Shown in pieces: positions 46,888 through 55,070 of a stretch of DNA of 64,000 bases. This DNA comes from Flavobacterium aquidurense (GTDB lineage Bacteria; Bacteroidota; Bacteroidia; Flavobacteriales; Flavobacteriaceae), in contig FNPS01000004.1 in NCBI GenBank assembly GCA_900107365.1, forward strand, positions 186,001 to 250,000, written 5' to 3'. Numbering within the stretch: the first letter of the stretch is position 1; each line of letters begins with the position of its first letter. The position numbers and the translations under genes are program-made. The notes beneath the pieces are model-generated. The model was not told where the DNA came from. It saw only the letters and a list, made by a program, of their open reading frames with translations, and did no database searches.

Positions 46888-47850
46888 CTACTTAATAATC
46901 CCAATAGACTTAGAATGCATAATCGCCTGACTGCTATCTTTAAAATAGCAAACCGAAACTTCTAAATTTTCTAAGTTTTTCAAAATAGCTTTTGTAGATT
47001 TTTTTTGAAATTTACCTGTTTGTCTTATATAAACAGCTTTTACAGTGACGGGAAAAATTTTGCAAATTCTCTCATACAACATAGGATCGTGCTGAGAATC
47101 ATCTCCTAACAAAACGTATTTAAGGTTGGGATAGAATTCCAGAACATGTTTTATTTTATCAAATTTATGATCGTGATTACCACGGCCACTCATAAAAAAA
47201 TCGGTAATGCCGCGTCTGATATCTTTCAGTAGAATAACCGCTCTTGGCAAGTGATGTATTTTGGTAAATTTCACAATAAACCTATACAGATTCCATTCAC
47301 TGCTTGAAACATAAAAAAAGGCATTTTCTTCTTCTTTATTATGGCGACCTGCTGAACTTAGGGCTTGATAATGTGGTACAACATCTTTAAAAACCTTTCT
47401 GTCATTTACATTTTTAAAAAGCAGGATGTATATTTTTTTAAAGAAATTTTGGGTGTGAGAAATCAGGAAGGTATCATCAATGTCAGAAATGATTCCAAGA
47501 TTTCCTTTGTGTGGTTTTATAAAACTGCCTTTTGCTGTTATAATTTCGGACTTGTATTTTATAAAGACTTCATATTCCATCCATCCAAAATCAAATTCTT
47601 TTTCAAGCGGAATACAAAACTTAAAATAACCGTCATCCAGCGTTTTGGTATGGATTTCCTGATCTCCAAGTTTAAGATAAATATCAAAATTTTGAAGGGT
47701 TTTGATCCTGAACTGATTAATAATTGAACGGGCATTTTTGAAGTTTTTCTTTTGAAAATCATAGTTATACGTTCTTTTGAAAACATGCCCCATCACAATT
47801 AATTCTTCTTCATTGGCATAACCGCGATATAATTGTAGTATAGGTTTCAT
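46888..47850 (-). CDS. App1-like phosphatidate phosphatase (DUF2183)
   Basis: A 320-residue cytosolic protein with the App1 catalytic domain in its C-terminal half: IISDIDDTFLIS supplies the DxDxT nucleophile motif, SSSEWNLY and FFMSGRGNHDHKFDKI contain the further conserved residues, and YVLLGDDSQHDP the acidic motif. Yeast App1 dephosphorylates phosphatidic acid. The N-terminal part (about 1-130) is a beta-rich domain seen in bacterial homologues. It is divergent (62 bp) from the lipid-kinase-like gene. Confidence 0.88.
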   Translation of the reverse strand: MKPILQLYRGYANEEELIVMGHVFKRTYNYDFQKKNFKNARSIINQFRIKTLQNFDIYLKLGDQEIHTKTLDDGYFKFCIPLEKEFDFGWMEYEVFIKYKSEIITAKGSFIKPHKGNLGIISDIDDTFLISHTQNFFKKIYILLFKNVNDRKVFKDVVPHYQALSSAGRHNKEEENAFFYVSSSEWNLYRFIVKFTKIHHLPRAVILLKDIRRGITDFFMSGRGNHDHKFDKIKHVLEFYPNLKYVLLGDDSQHDPMLYERICKIFPVTVKAVYIRQTGKFQKKSTKAILKNLENLEVSVCYFKDSSQAIMHSKSIGIIK

Positions 47851-47912
47851 TAATTACGTATATTTATATATGTTGTAAATTAATTATTTTAATTGACTTT
47901 AAAAATAAAATT

Positions 47913-48782
47913 TTGAAAAAGAATATCATATTCGTTGTAAACCCTATATCCGGAGACCTTGATAAATCAGATTTGATCGAGGCTGTTCAGGAATTTGCAA
48001 CAACAAATCATTTTGTACTGGAGGTTTATGAAACTACTGGTAAAAGTGATCAGAAAAACCTACAAGCGCTTTATAATCAATACCAACCGGAACGAATTGT
48101 GGTGGCTGGCGGAGACGGAACCATAAAAACGGTCGCAGAAGCAATGGAAGAATTCGATGTAATTATCGGAATTCTGCCCGCTGGTTCTGCAAACGGATTG
48201 TCAGTCGATTTGAATTTGCCTGTAACTATTGAAGAGAATCTTAAAATTGCTTTTTTGAATCGTTATATCGAAATGGATATGATTTGTATCAACGGTAAAA
48301 AAAGTATTCATTTAAGCGATATTGGTCTTAATGCTGATTTGGTAAAGAATTATGAAGAGGGCGATTTACGTGGAATTTGGGGTTATGCATTACAGGCTTT
48401 TACCACTTTAAAAGATTCCAATGAACCTTTTTTAGCCACAATTTCGGCAAATAATGAAATTGTCGAACATACGGCAAGAATGATTGTGATTGCTAATTCT
48501 CAGAAATACGGAACGGGTGTGGTTATCAATCCGAATGGTGCTATGAATGACGGGAAATTTGAGTTAATCGTTTTAAAAAATCTTGATTTATTTTTAATTG
48601 GAAAAATTATAACGGGTAACATGCCAATTGATTCGGATGATGTTGTAATTATTTCAACAGAAAAAGCTACTATAAAGACAGATTATCCGGTGAGTTTTCA
48701 AATTGACGGAGAATATTGCGGAGCGCAAACGGACTTAGAAATTCACATTCTGCACAAGCAGATGAAAATTGCCATTCCTTAA
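47913..48782 (+). CDS. Diacylglycerol/lipid kinase family protein (DagK/YegS fold)
   Basis: A 289-residue kinase of the DagK/sphingosine-kinase fold. VVNPISG at the start, then VVAGGDGTIKTVAEAM (nucleotide-binding GGDGT) and GILPAGSANGLSVDL; a C-terminal beta domain with QIDGEYCGAQ. It phosphorylates diacylglycerol or a related lipid. The start codon is TTG at 47913 with no suitable ATG nearby. It is transcribed away from the App1 gene, so one divergent region may set a phosphatase/kinase pair on the same lipid. Confidence 0.85.
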   Translation: MKKNIIFVVNPISGDLDKSDLIEAVQEFATTNHFVLEVYETTGKSDQKNLQALYNQYQPERIVVAGGDGTIKTVAEAMEEFDVIIGILPAGSANGLSVDLNLPVTIEENLKIAFLNRYIEMDMICINGKKSIHLSDIGLNADLVKNYEEGDLRGIWGYALQAFTTLKDSNEPFLATISANNEIVEHTARMIVIANSQKYGTGVVINPNGAMNDGKFELIVLKNLDLFLIGKIITGNMPIDSDDVVIISTEKATIKTDYPVSFQIDGEYCGAQTDLEIHILHKQMKIAIP

Positions 48783-48799
48783 AAACTTTGTCAAAGTTA

Positions 48800-49945
48800 C
48801 TATTTGAACGGATTACGTTCCTGCCATTCTGTTTTAGGTTCCAGGTAATTAAAAAATCGGGCAATATTATGGTTGATTAAAGTATTGCTGTGCGTAATTA
48901 AACCGTACATTTTTAGTGGTTTTGCACCAACAGAGCTTTTGATTTCAAGTGCAGTTCTGGCAAAAACAATTTCTCGGAAGCCCTGATTAATAGAGTATGC
49001 AATCATGTCGTAAAGCATGTTTAAATACAACATTTTCTCTCGCTGAATACTTTCGTCATAACCAAGAAAATACGTGTCCATTATGGCTCCGTTTTTTATT
49101 AAGGTGTTGAAGCCAATTAGTTTTCCATCTAAAAAATAACCGTACAGTAAAAAATTATCTTTCATGATTTCTTTAAAAAAACTAAAATGGTTTCTGGCTA
49201 GAAAGAAAGTATTAAAAGGGGCATTTTTTGCCACATGAAAATATAGGTCATAAATGATGTCTTCATATTTTAAGATATCAGTTAAAGACATTTTCTGTTT
49301 TACAATTCCGTCTGCTTTTTTGCGGGCGCGCTTGTATTGATCACGATATTTTTTAGATAAAGCATCAATATAATCTTGTTCCGTTTTCCAGTTTTCATTA
49401 ATTTCAAAAATCATATTGGGCTGTGTCGAAAACGTATAATTGTTTTTGAATTCAGCTTGCAGTGGTTTAATTTCTGTTTCGGTAAAATCTTTTATACTGG
49501 TAATATGAACTTTTTTTCCTTTTGCCTTCAACTCTTTTTTAAGCTGATTAATCGCTTTGTGAAGTGTTTTAATCGCTTTTGATTGTTTGATATTTTCAGC
49601 AAAAGCGAAAGCATTCTGACCTGTTAGCATATTATTGCCAACAAATAAGACATGTGAAGCAAAATTCTTAAAAGCAAAATTGCGAACGGAAGTTTTTAAA
49701 CACTGATCACGATCACCAAAAGATTCTAGTTTTTCTGCAAATAAAAATTGAGTTATGGTAATTCCAACCAATTTTTCTTCTTCGAAAATTCCAATAAAAT
49801 GGCAAATCATATTTACAGGACATGAATTTTCAAGAACCGTGAGATATTCCCGAGTCAAAAAAATGTTGTCAGCTGTTAGCGAATTCCACTCCAGAGGCAG
49901 TAATGATGCGCTATTGTATATTTCGAAAGAATAAGTTGTAGTCAA
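48800..49945 (-). CDS. GNAT-like acyltransferase (FemAB/BioF2-type), hypothetical
   Basis: A 381-residue protein with two GNAT-like halves. The C-terminal half contains NTLIKNGAIMDTYFLGYD and YLNMLYDMIAYSINQGF, typical of peptidogalycan/FemAB-related acyltransferases, and the N-terminal half has FIGIFEEEKLVGITITQFL. The acceptor is unknown. Translation most likely starts at a TTG at 49945, since no earlier ATG fits. The gene is convergent with the lipid-kinase gene, 17 bp apart. Confidence 0.65.
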   Translation of the reverse strand: MTTTYSFEIYNSASLLPLEWNSLTADNIFLTREYLTVLENSCPVNMICHFIGIFEEEKLVGITITQFLFAEKLESFGDRDQCLKTSVRNFAFKNFASHVLFVGNNMLTGQNAFAFAENIKQSKAIKTLHKAINQLKKELKAKGKKVHITSIKDFTETEIKPLQAEFKNNYTFSTQPNMIFEINENWKTEQDYIDALSKKYRDQYKRARKKADGIVKQKMSLTDILKYEDIIYDLYFHVAKNAPFNTFFLARNHFSFFKEIMKDNFLLYGYFLDGKLIGFNTLIKNGAIMDTYFLGYDESIQREKMLYLNMLYDMIAYSINQGFREIVFARTALEIKSSVGAKPLKMYGLITHSNTLINHNIARFFNYLEPKTEWQERNPFK

Positions 49946-50016
49946 AAGTGAGAGCTAATTTTTTCAAAATTAGATAATAATTATAATAACTAATCTGGTT
50001 TAAGTTATTATTAAGA

Positions 50017-50051
50017 AAAACCCGTTTGAAATTGAAGAACAAACGGGTTTT
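50017..50051 (-). terminator. Terminator of the DUF1761 gene
   Basis: AAAACCCGTTTG (50017-50028) and CAAACGGGTTTT (50040-50051) form a 12-bp stem, 12 bp after the DUF1761 stop on the minus strand. Confidence 0.85.
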
Positions 50052-50063
50052 ATATGTGTAAGT

Positions 50064-50552
50064 TTATGCAAATGCGCAGATAATTCCTCCCATTAAAGTA
50101 AGTGTTAACATCCAGTATCCGGCATGAACAAAAATATATTTCCATGATTTTCTTTCGAATAAACCATTAATACCAATAATCGGAAGTGCAAAAAACAAAC
50201 CCGACATGAAGCCATGAAGTGCTCCGTGTTTAAAAGTACGGTATGCCGTTCCGTAATCTGCCATAAAAGCGGCAAATGAAGGTTTTGCATTTGCTAACAA
50301 AGGTGGCCCGCCTACCATACCAACCGCGCCTGATTGATGGATGGTTAAGCTCATCAAAATTACGGTAATCATCAAAGAAAAGAGGTACGTAAATCCGAAG
50401 ATTTTAAGCATATTTCCCGTTCGAAGTTCTTCTTGTGTGAAATTGTTTTCCCTCATCCAGATGGTTCCGAAGACTTTTGGATTGTACCAAATAAAACCAG
50501 TGACAAGCGTGACAACTGCAGCAAGTAATAATGCAATAAAGTTAATTTCCAT
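50064..50552 (-). CDS. DUF1761 membrane protein
   Basis: A 162-residue protein of DUF1761: the start LLLAAVVTLVTGFIWYNPKVFG with W-YNP is characteristic, then KIFGFTYLFSLMITVILMSL and further helices, four in all. GALHGFMSGLFFALPI precedes the third. Its function is unknown. It is monocistronic with a terminator directly after the stop. Confidence 0.82.
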   Translation of the reverse strand: MEINFIALLLAAVVTLVTGFIWYNPKVFGTIWMRENNFTQEELRTGNMLKIFGFTYLFSLMITVILMSLTIHQSGAVGMVGGPPLLANAKPSFAAFMADYGTAYRTFKHGALHGFMSGLFFALPIIGINGLFERKSWKYIFVHAGYWMLTLTLMGGIICAFA

Positions 50553-50730
50553 AATATGAGGTTTTTAGAATTAGTTGGTCAAATTTAATCAAAAAACAAT
50601 TCAGTTTGTCGATTTTATTAAGTAGTATAAATAGTGTTAAATATTTACTTATTAACACTTTATCGACATTTACTGCTTTATATCCGGAAAATGTATAATT
50701 TTAAACCGTAAACAAATCCCAAATTTTGTT

Positions 50731-51444
50731 ATGAAAAGCTTAACCTCATTTTTTATAGCTTTTATTTTTTCATTGAATATTTATGCAGATACCGTTTCAG
50801 ATAAAGAAAAAGATGCCTTAATTAAATTTTACTATGCGACAAATGGAGCAAATTGGAAAATTAAATGGGATTTATCTCTTTCTGTGTCAACCTGGTACGG
50901 TGTTCAGGCAGAAAATGGAAAAGTAATTGGTCTTTATTTAGAAGATAATAATCTGGTAGGAGAGATACCTGCTGAATTCTTTGATCTGATAAATTTAGTC
51001 ACTATCGATTTGCATAAAAATAATTTGCAGGGAAAATTGCCTGTCGAGATTGGAAAATTAAAGCAACTCGAAGTGCTTTCATTATTTAATAATGAAATTC
51101 AGGGCGATTTACCGGGTTCGATATATCAAATTTCGACATTGAAAGTATTGCTTTTAAACAGTAATAAGTTATCAGGAACATTAAGTACTGAAATAATAAA
51201 TTTTCATGCCTTGCAAAACTTAAGTTTGTTTGATAATAGTTTTGAAGGCGAAATTCCGAAAGGACTTGAAAAATTACATAATTTATCTGAAATGAATCTT
51301 TCTTATAATAAATTTAAAGGAACAGTTTCTAAAAACCTGGCCTTATTAGATCCACTTAATATGACTATGTTTGATGAAGAGGGAATCCCATTTTTATTAG
51401 AAATTAATACTGAAAAAGAAACTACAATTGTTACCCAAAATTAA
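50731..51444 (+). CDS. Exported leucine-rich-repeat protein
   Basis: A 237-residue protein with a signal peptide (SLTSFFIAFIFSLNIYAD). The mature N-terminus (DKEKDALIKFYYATNGANW) is the typical cap of Bacteroidota LRR proteins. Six to seven plant-type repeats follow (GEIPAEFFDLINLVTIDLH, GKLPVEIGKLKQLEVLSLF, LPGSIYQISTLKVLLL, GEIPKGLEKLHNLSEMNL). No anchor or type IX C-terminal domain is evident. It probably binds protein or polysaccharide at the cell surface. A terminator follows 66 bp after the stop. Confidence 0.82.
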   Translation: MKSLTSFFIAFIFSLNIYADTVSDKEKDALIKFYYATNGANWKIKWDLSLSVSTWYGVQAENGKVIGLYLEDNNLVGEIPAEFFDLINLVTIDLHKNNLQGKLPVEIGKLKQLEVLSLFNNEIQGDLPGSIYQISTLKVLLLNSNKLSGTLSTEIINFHALQNLSLFDNSFEGEIPKGLEKLHNLSEMNLSYNKFKGTVSKNLALLDPLNMTMFDEEGIPFLLEINTEKETTIVTQN

Positions 51445-51510
51445 TCGTGCTTATGAATGAAAATTACTCTCGTTAAACAAGTTGATTAAATATATTTAGT
51501 TAATTGCTGA

Positions 51511-51539
51511 AAACCGTAAGTCATTACGGTTTTTTTTGT
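51511..51539 (+). terminator. Terminator of the LRR gene
   Basis: AAACCGTAA and TTACGGTTT form a 9-bp stem with a four-base loop and a T-run. Confidence 0.85.
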
Positions 51540-51550
51540 GCCTGTAAATT

Positions 51551-51910
51551 TTGGTATTTTTTTTTTGGATATTTCGAAGTGTGCAACATTATGTTGAAGA
51601 AGTTGGTGAGCGAAATCATTGTAAACTTAATTCGGTTTCAGATTCGATTTCTGATATGGGAATAACTAAATTAGGAATAACCTGGGAAATTAAAATTATT
51701 CCCGTAACAGCAAATAGCTGCGAGTTTGTAAATAAGGTTTTGGTCACTTCAACACCTGAATTTTTAGCAATATTAAAAGAAGCTAATATTTAAAATCTGG
51801 AAATGGTAAAGAGCCAGATGCTGCAAAATGTTGAAGCGCATAATAATGAAGAAACACCTTTGTTTGCTGCTGATATCCACAATAAAGTATTAGCTGGAAA
51901 GTGGGATTAA
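51551..51910 (+). pseudogene. Decayed soluble-protein gene with an internal stop
   Basis: One reading frame runs from about 51551 to the TAA at 51908-51910, interrupted in frame by a TAA at 51791-51793. Both parts read like one protein (SISDMGITKLGITWEIK, TSTPEFLAILKEANI, stop, LEMVKSQMLQNVEAHNN, LFAADIHNKVLAGKW). It looks like the C-terminal two-thirds of an SRPBCC-like protein; the family is my guess. The 5' end is missing. It occupies most of the 653-bp gap 51445-52097, together with the LRR terminator. Confidence 0.6.
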
Positions 51911-52097
51911 ATTTCTGTTAAAACAGGAGAATAAAGAATTTATGAAAATAGAATTTTATATAACTTTGTCTCAAATTGATAATTTAAGATCAGTTTGTAA
52001 AACAACTTATATTTTTTCATAACTTTAATATTCGATTCAACTGAAATTAGGTTGAAGTGATGAGAAAATTAATTTTAAAACTTTTAATACTAAAATT

Positions 52098-52403
52098 ATG
52101 GTAGTACAGTATCAAGGTGAACAACATGGAAAAGCGACCACTTTTACAATAAGAATTATTGGAAATAACTTGTCTAAAAGTAGTTCTAATTATCAGATAG
52201 ATTTATTAGTAGGAGATAAACAATTACCAACTTTTACATCAGAAATACACCAAAGTTTGTCGAACTGTCTGAAAGAAATCTATTTGTTCAGAAAACATAA
52301 CGGAATCGCATTTAATGCTTCTTCAGAGAAAATAAAATCACTTTTTGTGCCTTATGATCAGGTATTGTTCAACTACAATAAATACGCTTTGTTTAGAGCG
52401 TAA
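52098..52403 (+). CDS. Hypothetical small protein
   Basis: A 101-residue soluble protein that I do not recognise. It starts VVQYQGEQHGKATTFTIRII and is mainly beta, with a central helix (SNCLKEIYLFRKHNGIAF). It has an AT-rich leader and a strong terminator 29 bp after the stop, which supports it being a real transcribed gene. Convergent with the GlxA-type regulator gene. Confidence 0.55.
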   Translation: MVVQYQGEQHGKATTFTIRIIGNNLSKSSSNYQIDLLVGDKQLPTFTSEIHQSLSNCLKEIYLFRKHNGIAFNASSEKIKSLFVPYDQVLFNYNKYALFRA

Positions 52404-52431
52404 GCTTTTTATAACACTAAAAATAGTAAAA

Positions 52432-52458
52432 AGACCGTTCGTGAGAACGGTTTTTTTT
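52432..52458. terminator. Bidirectional terminator
   Basis: ACCGTTC (52434-52440) and GAACGGT (52445-52451) with a GTGA loop, followed by eight T. It serves the hypothetical gene and, on the other strand, the regulator gene. Confidence 0.8.
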
Positions 52459-52467
52459 GCTTTTGCA

Positions 52468-53454
52468 TTACGCTACAAAAACAGCATCTTTGTAATATTT
52501 CTTTTTATATTCCAACGGAGACATACCTGTAATTTTTCTAAATACTTCGCGAAATGCTTTTACGTCAGAATAACCAACTTCGTACATTATTTCATTAATT
52601 GTTTTGCGATTTGTTTCAAATGCTTTTTTAGCAGCTTCTATTTTAACCCTTTGGGAATATTCAATTGGAGTGTTTCCGGTAGCTTTTATAAATCGTCGAT
52701 CAAAATTTCTTCTTCCAACATTGAACTTCGTAGATAACTCGCTAACCGATATTTTTTCTTCAATATTTTTTTCAATGTACAACTGAACTTGCTGAACCAG
52801 TTCGTCATCGTGCTTTTTTTGACCTGTGAAAATCGCAAATTGCGATTGTGTGTTTCGGTTCATTTCTATCTGAAATACTTTTGAACAGTATATAGCAGTA
52901 TTTCTGTCGTAATATTTCTCAATCAGGTAAATCATCAAATTAAGAAATGAATAGGCTCCGCCATTGGTGTAAATTCCTTGCTCATCCGTAATTAATTCGT
53001 CAACTTGTAAATTTACTTTTGGAAACATTTGCCTGAAATTCTCAGTTACAGACCAATGGGTAGAACAATTTTTCCCGTCTAATAATCCGGATGCTGCAAG
53101 CATAAATGCACCGGTACAAATGGTGGCAATTTCGGCACCGGTTTGATATTGTTTTTTTAACCAGGGTAACAATTGTTCATTATCTTGTAATGCTACATTA
53201 TAATTATGATTTAATGAAGGTATAATGATAAGATCAGTTTTAGTAATTGACGAGATGTTAAGGTGTGGTCTTACAGTAAATAATCCGCCATTAAAATCTA
53301 TTTCTTCAGAAATTCCGGCTAATTCTATTTTAAACAACTCTTTTTTGCCATTAGCCTTATTATAGGCATTTGCTCTACAAAAGATTTCGTAAGCGCCCGT
53401 GATGCTGGGAAGATTATTATCTCCATTTGGAACTATAATGGTAAGATGTTTCAT
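52468..53454 (-). CDS. GlxA-type AraC-family transcriptional regulator
   Basis: A 328-residue regulator. The N-terminal DJ-1/PfpI-like domain holds ICTGAFMLAASGLLDG, keeping the nucleophile-elbow Cys. The C-terminal AraC helix-turn-helix pair is in ISVSELSTKFNVGRRNFDRR and INEIMYEVGYSDVKAFREVF. I place the start at 53454 (MKHLTIIVPNGDN), 16 codons inside a longer frame, because the DJ-1 domain begins there. It is divergent from the EthD-DinB-SRPBCC operon (154 bp between), so it probably regulates that operon. Confidence 0.88.
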   Translation of the reverse strand: MKHLTIIVPNGDNNLPSITGAYEIFCRANAYNKANGKKELFKIELAGISEEIDFNGGLFTVRPHLNISSITKTDLIIIPSLNHNYNVALQDNEQLLPWLKKQYQTGAEIATICTGAFMLAASGLLDGKNCSTHWSVTENFRQMFPKVNLQVDELITDEQGIYTNGGAYSFLNLMIYLIEKYYDRNTAIYCSKVFQIEMNRNTQSQFAIFTGQKKHDDELVQQVQLYIEKNIEEKISVSELSTKFNVGRRNFDRRFIKATGNTPIEYSQRVKIEAAKKAFETNRKTINEIMYEVGYSDVKAFREVFRKITGMSPLEYKKKYYKDAVFVA

Positions 53455-53608
53455 CGTTTTTGTTTTTATTTTTAAGTAAAGATAATAAATGTTTTTGTCC
53501 AAAATGCCCCATCACAATGTCTAATAAACACCTCAATGTTTTGATTATTAGGTGGTAATTTTACAAAACCAAACTTCTCAGCATTATCTGTAACAATCTA
53601 AATAAAAA

Positions 53609-53926
53609 ATGAGTATGGCAAAAATGACAGTGATTTACACAACACCAAAGGATAAGGAATTTTTTGAAAAACATTATTTTGAAGTACATGTTCCGCTCGC
53701 AAAACAATTGCCCGGATTACTAAAATATGAAGTTAATGATGGCCCTGTAGTATCGCTTACCGGACATAATGATGTTTATCGTGTGGCCAATTTGTACTTT
53801 GACTCTCTTGAAGTAATGATGGAATCTTTTAAGTCAGATATAGGACAGCAATGTGCAGTTGACAGAATGATTTTTGCTAGCGACGACGAAGTTCAGATTT
53901 ATGTTTACGAATCAAAAAATACCTGA
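53609..53926 (+). CDS. EthD-family protein
   Basis: A 105-residue dimeric alpha-beta-barrel protein. MTVIYTTPKDKEFFEKHYFE plus VPLAKQLPGLLKYEV is the EthD signature. Members are small monooxygenase-like or degradation-linked proteins. First gene of the operon divergent from the GlxA-type regulator gene, 35 bp before the DinB gene. Confidence 0.85.
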   Translation: MSMAKMTVIYTTPKDKEFFEKHYFEVHVPLAKQLPGLLKYEVNDGPVVSLTGHNDVYRVANLYFDSLEVMMESFKSDIGQQCAVDRMIFASDDEVQIYVYESKNT

Positions 53927-53961
53927 TACATAAAAATTTTATAACTATTAAAACAAATGAA

Positions 53962-54459
53962 ATGACAACAACAGCAACAACAATAGCACCCGCGTTATTT
54001 GTAAAAATGATATTGGACAGATGGGATGCCTCTATAGCAAATTGCGATACATTATTAAATTCCTTAAGCGACGAAACTTTGCAAAAAGAAATAGCTCCTG
54101 GAAAAAATCGTGGCATTTATTTGCTGGGACATCTTATTGCGGTACATGATGATTTGTTGGTTCTATTGGATATGGGCGAAAAACTCTATCCTGAATTAAA
54201 TGAACCCTTCATCAAATCCCCAGATAAAACGGTACAACAATTACCCGCAGTATCAGAATTGAGAAGCTTTTGGGTACAACAGTCTCAAGCGATAAAACAA
54301 AAATTCGATAACTTGAAACCAGAAGAATGGTTCGAAAAACATACAGCTGTAAATGCCGAAGATTTCGAAAAAGAGCCACATCGCAATAAATTGAATATTG
54401 TCGTAACAAGAACATCTCATTTGCAATACCACTTGGGACAACTGCGATTACTTAAATAA
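53962..54459 (+). CDS. DinB-family protein
   Basis: A 165-residue four-helix-bundle protein of the DinB/DfsB superfamily. The metal-binding His appear in GIYLLGHLIAVHDD and in the C-terminal HLQYHLGQLRLL. Such proteins are thiol-dependent transferases or hydrolases; the substrate here is unknown. Its start follows the EthD gene by 35 bp, and the SRPBCC gene begins 16 bp after its stop. Confidence 0.85.
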   Translation: MTTTATTIAPALFVKMILDRWDASIANCDTLLNSLSDETLQKEIAPGKNRGIYLLGHLIAVHDDLLVLLDMGEKLYPELNEPFIKSPDKTVQQLPAVSELRSFWVQQSQAIKQKFDNLKPEEWFEKHTAVNAEDFEKEPHRNKLNIVVTRTSHLQYHLGQLRLLK

Positions 54460-54475
54460 TTTAAAAAACTATAAA

Positions 54476-54922
54476 ATGGGAGTATCAAATTTTAGTACCA
54501 TCCTACTGGTCGATAATTCTAAAGAAGAAGTTTTTAATGCAATTAATGATGTTCGCAGTTGGTGGCAAGGTGAAGTAGAAGGAAATACAAATGTGCTAAA
54601 TGACGAATTTAGTTACAGTGTGCCTGGTATTCATTTTTCAAAACAAAAAATAATTGAGATTATTCCAAATGAGAAAATCAAATGGCTTATTACAGATAGT
54701 AAATTAAGTTTTGTGAAAGACCAAACAGAATGGACAGGAACAAAAATCGTATTCGAAATTGCTGAAGTAAATAATAAAACGCAAGTCCGTTTTAGTCATT
54801 TGGGTTTGGTTCCCGAATTTGAATGTTACGGAGACTGCTCCAATGCCTGGAAAAAACTTATAGAAGAAAGTTTATTAAGTCGCATAACTACAGGAAAAGG
54901 GGTCAATGTTTTTGGAGAGTAA
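54476..54922 (+). CDS. SRPBCC/AHSA1-like protein
   Basis: A 148-residue protein of the START-like fold: STILLVDNSKEEVFNAI, DVRSWWQGEVEG, then EWTGTKIVFEIAEVN and RFSHLGLVPEFECYGDCSNA, which is the typical polyketide-cyclase/AHSA1 pattern with WW and the C-terminal helix. Third gene of the EthD-DinB-SRPBCC operon, which ends at the terminator at 55007-55032. Confidence 0.82.
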   Translation: MGVSNFSTILLVDNSKEEVFNAINDVRSWWQGEVEGNTNVLNDEFSYSVPGIHFSKQKIIEIIPNEKIKWLITDSKLSFVKDQTEWTGTKIVFEIAEVNNKTQVRFSHLGLVPEFECYGDCSNAWKKLIEESLLSRITTGKGVNVFGE

Positions 54923-55006
54923 TCTTTATCAGTATTTTGAATTGGTATTGAAAAATCAGGATTTTAGGATTGTGTATTCTTAAAAGAAAAGATTGTAAGT
55001 AAAAAA

Positions 55007-55032
55007 AAACACCACTTCAAGTGGTGTTTTTT
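55007..55032 (+). terminator. Operon terminator
   Basis: AAACACCAC pairs with GTGGTGTTT around a five-base loop, with A-run before and T-run after. It ends the EthD-DinB-SRPBCC operon and also lies after the convergent gene. Confidence 0.85.
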
Positions 55033-55070
55033 TTACGTAGTAGTCTGATAGAACTTTTTAGTTTAATACT

